From positions 1-18,840 of the forward strand of contig CAYNUG010000034.1 of assembly GCA_964400545.1 (NCBI GenBank): a DNA stretch of 18,840 nt. Direction: 5' to 3'. Source of the stretch: UBA647 sp964400545 (GTDB lineage Bacteria > Acidobacteriota > Aminicenantia > UBA2199). Of the stretch, positions 14,600 to 18,840 are shown in pieces (within the stretch, counting starts at the first letter, position 1; each line of letters opens with the position of its first letter). The position numbers and the translations under genes were made by a program. Below the pieces are notes generated by a model. It made no database searches. It worked only from the letters and a program-made list of their open reading frames with translations, and was not told where the DNA came from.

Positions 14600-17596
14600 A
14601 TGGACATTCAGATAACAGATTTGAAAAAAGTCATTAATTTGATGACAATTTTTTTCCCCGACTTCTCTATAAAAAAAGGAGAACTCAAGTATGAGAATTC
14701 TAAAGAACTTGTAAATTCTCTTACAGTTATAATAGATGTTCTGATCAAAAGTGAAAACCTTCATAAAGGCCAAAACCTGGACCTTCCGCGGGAATATGAT
14801 TTTTTTACCAGCGACATCGTAGGTATTCTCAAAAATATCAGCTTCTATCTGCAAAGATTTGAAACAAGAATTTTTAGATTTACCAGAACCGAGAGGCAAA
14901 CCTTCCTGTTCATCATTGAGAATATTCAGGAGTTTTTACTGAACACAAATATCTCTGAAAAGAAAAAAATAAAAAAGAATAATTTTCTCGATTACAAATT
15001 CTGGGTCGAGAACTATTTTAAAATTATTGATCAGAAGTTATCCGGAGTTATACTGAAGGGGAAAGGGAATCGGATTATAGATAGTGATGATAAAGAGAAG
15101 GATGCACATATAAGAACAAAAGATCTCTTGTTTTCTCCAAATTCGTCATCTTTCTCCCTATCCCCATTTGCAATTATAGTTGATGATCAGATCCGGTTCC
15201 TGAAAGATGCGGACAGAGACAAACTTATATATAAAAAATTGGGAGATAAGAACGATATTATTATTAAAGATGATGAACTTGGTGATGAACTTTTTATGTT
15301 CAAGTTCGCTAATTTGATTCTATGGAGAGACAAAACAGGTATTACCTATTCACAAATGGACAGTAAATTGGGGCAGGACCTGAAAAGTATCCGTTCCGCT
15401 TACGAATTGAACAGGAACGGTCTCTATGAAGAAAGTTATCAACAACTTGATCCGATAATCGATTCTCTTGACAACTACCCCCTTTACAGGATGATACAGA
15501 TAAAAAACCTGTCCGGGAAAAATGAAAGGGAAGAAATGAAAAGTTCACTTGAAGAGTTCGTGAAAATAAACCCTAACTATTATCAGGGGTTTGAGCTCCT
15601 CGGACTTCTTCTGGAAAAAGAGGGAGATTATGAATCCGCAAAAGAAAACTACGAAAGATCGATAAAACTGAAACAGAACAAGGAGATAATGAACCGTATC
15701 AAGAAACTTAAATCAGTCTCCGAAAAGGATACAGGCTTACGAGAACGGTCCACAGTCTCAAATCCATTTATTAATATTTCTCAAAAAATTTTTATGTTAC
15801 AGGAGCAGATCATTTCCCGTGAAAAAGAGATCCGGGAGATATTGGAGATACTCAATTCGGATTCCAGGAACAATCTTATTCTTGTTGGAGATTCGGGAGT
15901 TGGTAAAACAGCTTTAATAAGGCTCCTTGCAAAGAAAATAATCGATAACGATGTTCCCGAAAAACTGTCAGGTAAGAACCTGATGGAAATAAACTTTGTT
16001 TCACTTATCACAGGAACAAAATACAGAGGACAATTTGAAGAAAAGGTAGTGAAATTATTAAATGAATTCAAAGTTCAGAAAAACATCCTGATCCTTGAAG
16101 ATATCCACCTCATGATGTCCCAGGGTGCAGCGAGGGGAACTTCAATTGACCTCGTCAATATCCTTAAACAATTCATGCGTGACAAAGATATTCAAGTCAT
16201 TGCCACAACTAGTTATGAAGAATTCAAAAGCATTGTTGAGAGGGACAACTCTCTTATGGCATTTTTCCAAAGAATGTTCATATCTCCGCTTTCATCTGAA
16301 GATACGACCGATATTCTAAAATATGAGCGAAATAAAATATCAGAATCAGACAATATAACGATCAGTGACGATCTGATAGAACAGATCATAGAGAACAGCA
16401 GAGGGAACATCATGGGGAAAAAACTTCCTGATGCCGCTCTTTTGATCCTTGACAGAGTGATCTCGAAATCGAAGATGAGATCGGGCAGGAACAGCAAAGA
16501 AGAATACGTCGTCAGTATCGATGATATTTCGGAAGTACTATCAGATATTCTGAATCTTCCGGATACAGATCTCTCTTTTACTCTCAAAGAGCGGTTGTTG
16601 ACACTGGAAAACAGAATAGGTGAGAAGATCATAGGACAGGATGAAGCAATAAAAAAAATTACTTCCGGCATCATTGTATCAAAGCTGGGATATGATATTA
16701 ACAGTGAACGCCCTGATGGAGTATTTCTTTTTGTCGGACCTACGGGTGTAGGAAAATCAGAGACAGCAATCGTCCTTTCAAAATATCTTTACGGTTCGGA
16801 TGATACACTTGTCAGAATCGACATGTCTGAATATATGGAGCGCTTCACTTATTCCAGGTTTGTCGGCGCAGCTCCGGGATATGTAGGTTATAATGATGCT
16901 ACTCAGCTCACAGACAAGATAAGACGGAATCCTTACTCCGTCATCCTCCTTGATGAGATCGAAAAAGCTGATTATCAGTTACTGAATATTTTCCTTCAGG
17001 TATTTGACGCAGGAAGACTGACCGATGCCAGAGGTAATGTTATCGATTTTTCTCACTCGACAATTATTATGACATCTAACATAGGTACCGGACTTTTCTC
17101 CAAAATAAAGCCCGGATATCAGCCCGGTGACAATGAAGAAGTTACTCAGACCTCTCTTAAAAAGGCATTGAAAAAATATTTTTCCCCGGAATTTCTAAAC
17201 AGAATAGACGAAATTGTAGTATTCGGGAACCTCAACAGATCGGATATAAAAAAAATAATCGGAATACAGCTCGAAGGAACCGTTAAGAAGCTCAGGAAAC
17301 AGGGGAAAAAACTGAAGATCTCTGAAGAACTCATTGATCATCTGGTCTCAACAGGATATTCCAGGGAATATGGCGCACGAAATATTTCCAGAACCATTAA
17401 GAATCTGCTGCTTGAGAAGATCGCCCATCTTTCACTTAAACCTGAGTGGGATGAAGTAAATTTGGTGAATTGTAGTCTGGAAAATGGTAAAATAACTGCT
17501 GAGATATTAACCGTTCCGGATAATGAAACAGGAACACACCTATCTGAGAATATAAGCAGCGTGGATATGGAAAAAGAGAAGGAGGAAAATGGATAA
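14600..17596 (+). CDS. ClpA/ClpB-like double-AAA+ protein with novel TPR N-terminus and degenerate first ATPase domain
   Basis: A 998-residue Hsp100-type unfoldase. The usual Clp N-domain is replaced by about 260 residues I do not recognise, mostly helical, and a TPR-like stretch (about 265-370, with FELLGLLLEKEGDYESAKENYERSI). D1 has Walker A GDSGVGKT (430-437) and the pore loop KYRGQF (474-479). Its Walker B reads ILILEDIH (496-503), with the usual Asp-Glu order swapped. The two arginine fingers of E. coli ClpB (LERRFQ) align with LMAFFQ (552-557), so both are lost. D2 looks fully active: GPTGVGKS (713-720), GYVGY pore loop (760-764), LLDEIEK (783-789), arginine finger R868 and sensor-2 GAR (925-927). 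No coiled-coil middle domain is inserted, as in ClpA. No IGL/IGF loop for ClpP is evident near 834-843. Its last 8 bp overlap the receiver-LpxC gene. Confidence 0.9.
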   Translation: MDIQITDLKKVINLMTIFFPDFSIKKGELKYENSKELVNSLTVIIDVLIKSENLHKGQNLDLPREYDFFTSDIVGILKNISFYLQRFETRIFRFTRTERQTFLFIIENIQEFLLNTNISEKKKIKKNNFLDYKFWVENYFKIIDQKLSGVILKGKGNRIIDSDDKEKDAHIRTKDLLFSPNSSSFSLSPFAIIVDDQIRFLKDADRDKLIYKKLGDKNDIIIKDDELGDELFMFKFANLILWRDKTGITYSQMDSKLGQDLKSIRSAYELNRNGLYEESYQQLDPIIDSLDNYPLYRMIQIKNLSGKNEREEMKSSLEEFVKINPNYYQGFELLGLLLEKEGDYESAKENYERSIKLKQNKEIMNRIKKLKSVSEKDTGLRERSTVSNPFINISQKIFMLQEQIISREKEIREILEILNSDSRNNLILVGDSGVGKTALIRLLAKKIIDNDVPEKLSGKNLMEINFVSLITGTKYRGQFEEKVVKLLNEFKVQKNILILEDIHLMMSQGAARGTSIDLVNILKQFMRDKDIQVIATTSYEEFKSIVERDNSLMAFFQRMFISPLSSEDTTDILKYERNKISESDNITISDDLIEQIIENSRGNIMGKKLPDAALLILDRVISKSKMRSGRNSKEEYVVSIDDISEVLSDILNLPDTDLSFTLKERLLTLENRIGEKIIGQDEAIKKITSGIIVSKLGYDINSERPDGVFLFVGPTGVGKSETAIVLSKYLYGSDDTLVRIDMSEYMERFTYSRFVGAAPGYVGYNDATQLTDKIRRNPYSVILLDEIEKADYQLLNIFLQVFDAGRLTDARGNVIDFSHSTIIMTSNIGTGLFSKIKPGYQPGDNEEVTQTSLKKALKKYFSPEFLNRIDEIVVFGNLNRSDIKKIIGIQLEGTVKKLRKQGKKLKISEELIDHLVSTGYSREYGARNISRTIKNLLLEKIAHLSLKPEWDEVNLVNCSLENGKITAEILTVPDNETGTHLSENISSVDMEKEKEENG

Positions 17597-18840
17597 GATT
17601 CTGATAATTGACGATGAAAAAAATATTCAGGTATCGCTCGCATCAATACTTGAAGATGAAGGATTCAAAGTTTATTTTGCATCTACAGGAGAAGAGGGGT
17701 ATGAAAAATTTCTAAATCTGAGACCGAACATTATTTTTCTGGATATCTGGCTGCCGGGATTGGACGGACTCGAGACAATGAAAAAAATTCTGAAAATCGA
17801 TCAATTTCAGATAATAGTCATGATATCCGGTCATGGAAATATTACAACCGCAGTTCAAGCTGTCAAAGACGGAGCTTATGATTTCCTGGAAAAACCATTA
17901 AGCCTTGACAAAGTATTATTATCCGTTAAGAAAGGATTAGATCACAAAAAACTTCTTGATGAGAATACAAGACTTAGAACAATGATCAATCAGAATTCTG
18001 ATGATCTTGAGGAGACGAAAAACCTGAAAAAGGAGAATACAGGACAGATAAAATTTGAGATTAATGACACCGGACATCTCAGAAAGCAGAAAACAGTTGA
18101 ACGAAGTAATATATTCTACGGAATCGGACTCCATTCCGGTGAAAAAACAGGGATGTCCATAAGTCCTCTTCCGGTTGGTAAAGGGATCAGATTCGAGAAT
18201 ATATCTTCCCCCGGATATATACCTGCAAGAATTGAATTTCTTGATAGAACAAATTATGCCACATCTATCATGAAAGACGGCCTCGAAGCTAAAACGATCG
18301 AGCATTTCATGGCTGTTCTTCATGCTTTCGGTATAACCAATCTTTCAATAAAAATAACTAAAGAAGTTCCGATAGATGACGGATCTGCAACAAAATTCTG
18401 TAAGTTCCTTAAAGATTCGGTGATTGTCGAGCAGGATGATTTTATACCTGAGATTGTGATCAAAGAACCCATTATTATCGGGGATGAAAGTGAAGATGGG
18501 CAATACATCAAGGTAGAGCCGGCAGATATCTTTACTGTTAAATATACTACTGTCTATCCTGAACCCCTCGGGAAAAGGAGTCATGAAATAATACTCCATT
18601 CTTCCGATGATTTTGAGAATGAGATCGCTCCCGCAAGGACATATGGATTTGTGAAGGAATTCAATAAACTTTCAGAACTTGGGCTTGCAGAAGGGGGACG
18701 TCTTAATAATTTTATTCTTATAGATAACGGCAAAGTACTTAATACTGAATTGAGATTCGACAATGAGCTTGCAAGGCACAAGATCCTTGATATTTTCGGT
18801 GATTTTTATCTACTCGGGAGACCTCTACGTTGCAAGATCA
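17589..18840 (+). CDS. lpxC: NtrX-type receiver domain fused to LpxC (UDP-3-O-acyl-GlcNAc deacetylase), partial
   Basis: LpxC performs the committed, zinc-dependent deacetylation of lipid A synthesis. The frame runs open to the window end (417 codons seen). Residues 1-118 form a response-regulator receiver: acidic pair D8-D9, phospho-acceptor D52 (FLDIWLPGLDG), S80 (MISGHGN) and K102 (EKPLSLDKVLLSVKKGL). The wording and the following helix (KKLLDENTRLR) are those of NtrX. A charged linker (about 119-165) leads to LpxC: GIGLHSGE (178-185), TIEHFMAVLHAFGI (236-249) with E238 and H239, PIDDGSA (261-267), ARTYGF (349-354), GLAEGGRLNN (365-374) and RHKILDIFGD (396-405) with H397 and D401. The final catalytic His region lies beyond the window. 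The ATG overlaps the AAA+ gene end (ATGGATAA) after a GGAGGA site, so it is translationally coupled. Ordinary LpxC has no receiver. Confidence 0.94.
   Translation, partial: MDKILIIDDEKNIQVSLASILEDEGFKVYFASTGEEGYEKFLNLRPNIIFLDIWLPGLDGLETMKKILKIDQFQIIVMISGHGNITTAVQAVKDGAYDFLEKPLSLDKVLLSVKKGLDHKKLLDENTRLRTMINQNSDDLEETKNLKKENTGQIKFEINDTGHLRKQKTVERSNIFYGIGLHSGEKTGMSISPLPVGKGIRFENISSPGYIPARIEFLDRTNYATSIMKDGLEAKTIEHFMAVLHAFGITNLSIKITKEVPIDDGSATKFCKFLKDSVIVEQDDFIPEIVIKEPIIIGDESEDGQYIKVEPADIFTVKYTTVYPEPLGKRSHEIILHSSDDFENEIAPARTYGFVKEFNKLSELGLAEGGRLNNFILIDNGKVLNTELRFDNELARHKILDIFGDFYLLGRPLRCKI

Noticed and set aside
16213..16674. 153-codon open frame on the minus strand inside the AAA+ gene
   Set aside because: It lies antisense to conserved D1 coding sequence, has a Ser/Ile-rich unnatural composition and no family motif; it is a shadow of the AAA+ gene.
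14600..17596. Type VI secretion ClpV (TssH) or ordinary ClpB
   Set aside because: No Clp_N domain, no middle coiled-coil and no T6SS genes nearby; the N-terminus is unrelated to these families as far as can be seen.

Overview
The window comes from an AT-rich, Gram-negative bacterium. It encodes a sodium-pumping NADH:quinone oxidoreductase (Na+-NQR), outer-membrane and lipoprotein-type proteins, and the committed lipid A enzyme LpxC, so there is an outer membrane. Eukaryote-like Ser/Thr kinase and TPR architectures and a GGGGACGGTTCT-type inverted repeat would fit an FCB-group or candidate-phylum genome. That placement is inference; there is no rRNA or marker here to prove it.

Layout. (1) 16-3815, + strand: the 3' part of an nqr operon, nqrD, nqrE and nqrF, then the flavin transferase apbE and a tiny Cys-rich NqrM-like maturation gene that appears to lack an ATG. 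(2) 3841-5402: a lipoprotein (- strand) and a small beta-barrel outer-membrane protein (+ strand), divergent from each other. (3) 5410-6933, - strand: a divergent MIO-type ammonia-lyase with its own promoter and a 9-bp direct repeat over the -35. (4) 7021-7826: a + strand thpR (2'-5' RNA ligase family) gene bracketed by a perfect 43-bp inverted repeat. (5) 14471 down to 7829, - strand: a tight six-gene operon in the order TPR-Ser/Thr kinase, acyl-CoA dehydrogenase, DAO-family flavoenzyme, DUF2065 membrane protein, canonical HutH, YHS-domain membrane protein. (6) From 14600, + strand: a ClpA/ClpB-like double-AAA+ protein with a non-standard N-terminus, overlapping by 8 bp a gene that fuses an NtrX-type receiver domain to LpxC and runs off the window.

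How it may work together. ApbE and NqrM would mature the Na+-NQR (flavin attachment, iron delivery). The two lyases, the flavoenzyme and the acyl-CoA dehydrogenase suggest amino-acid catabolism, but no hutU, hutI or hutF is present. The most unusual part is 12111-18840. A membrane-anchored TPR kinase and an AAA+ unfoldase are transcribed divergently from back-to-back sigma-70-like promoters. The unfoldase has an intact second ATPase ring and an apparently inactivated first ring. It is translationally coupled to an LpxC carrying a phosphorylatable receiver in place of a sigma-54 activator's output domain. This could be a phosphorylation- and chaperone-linked control of outer-membrane lipid A synthesis. 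The sequence shows the domains and motifs; that control function is inference.
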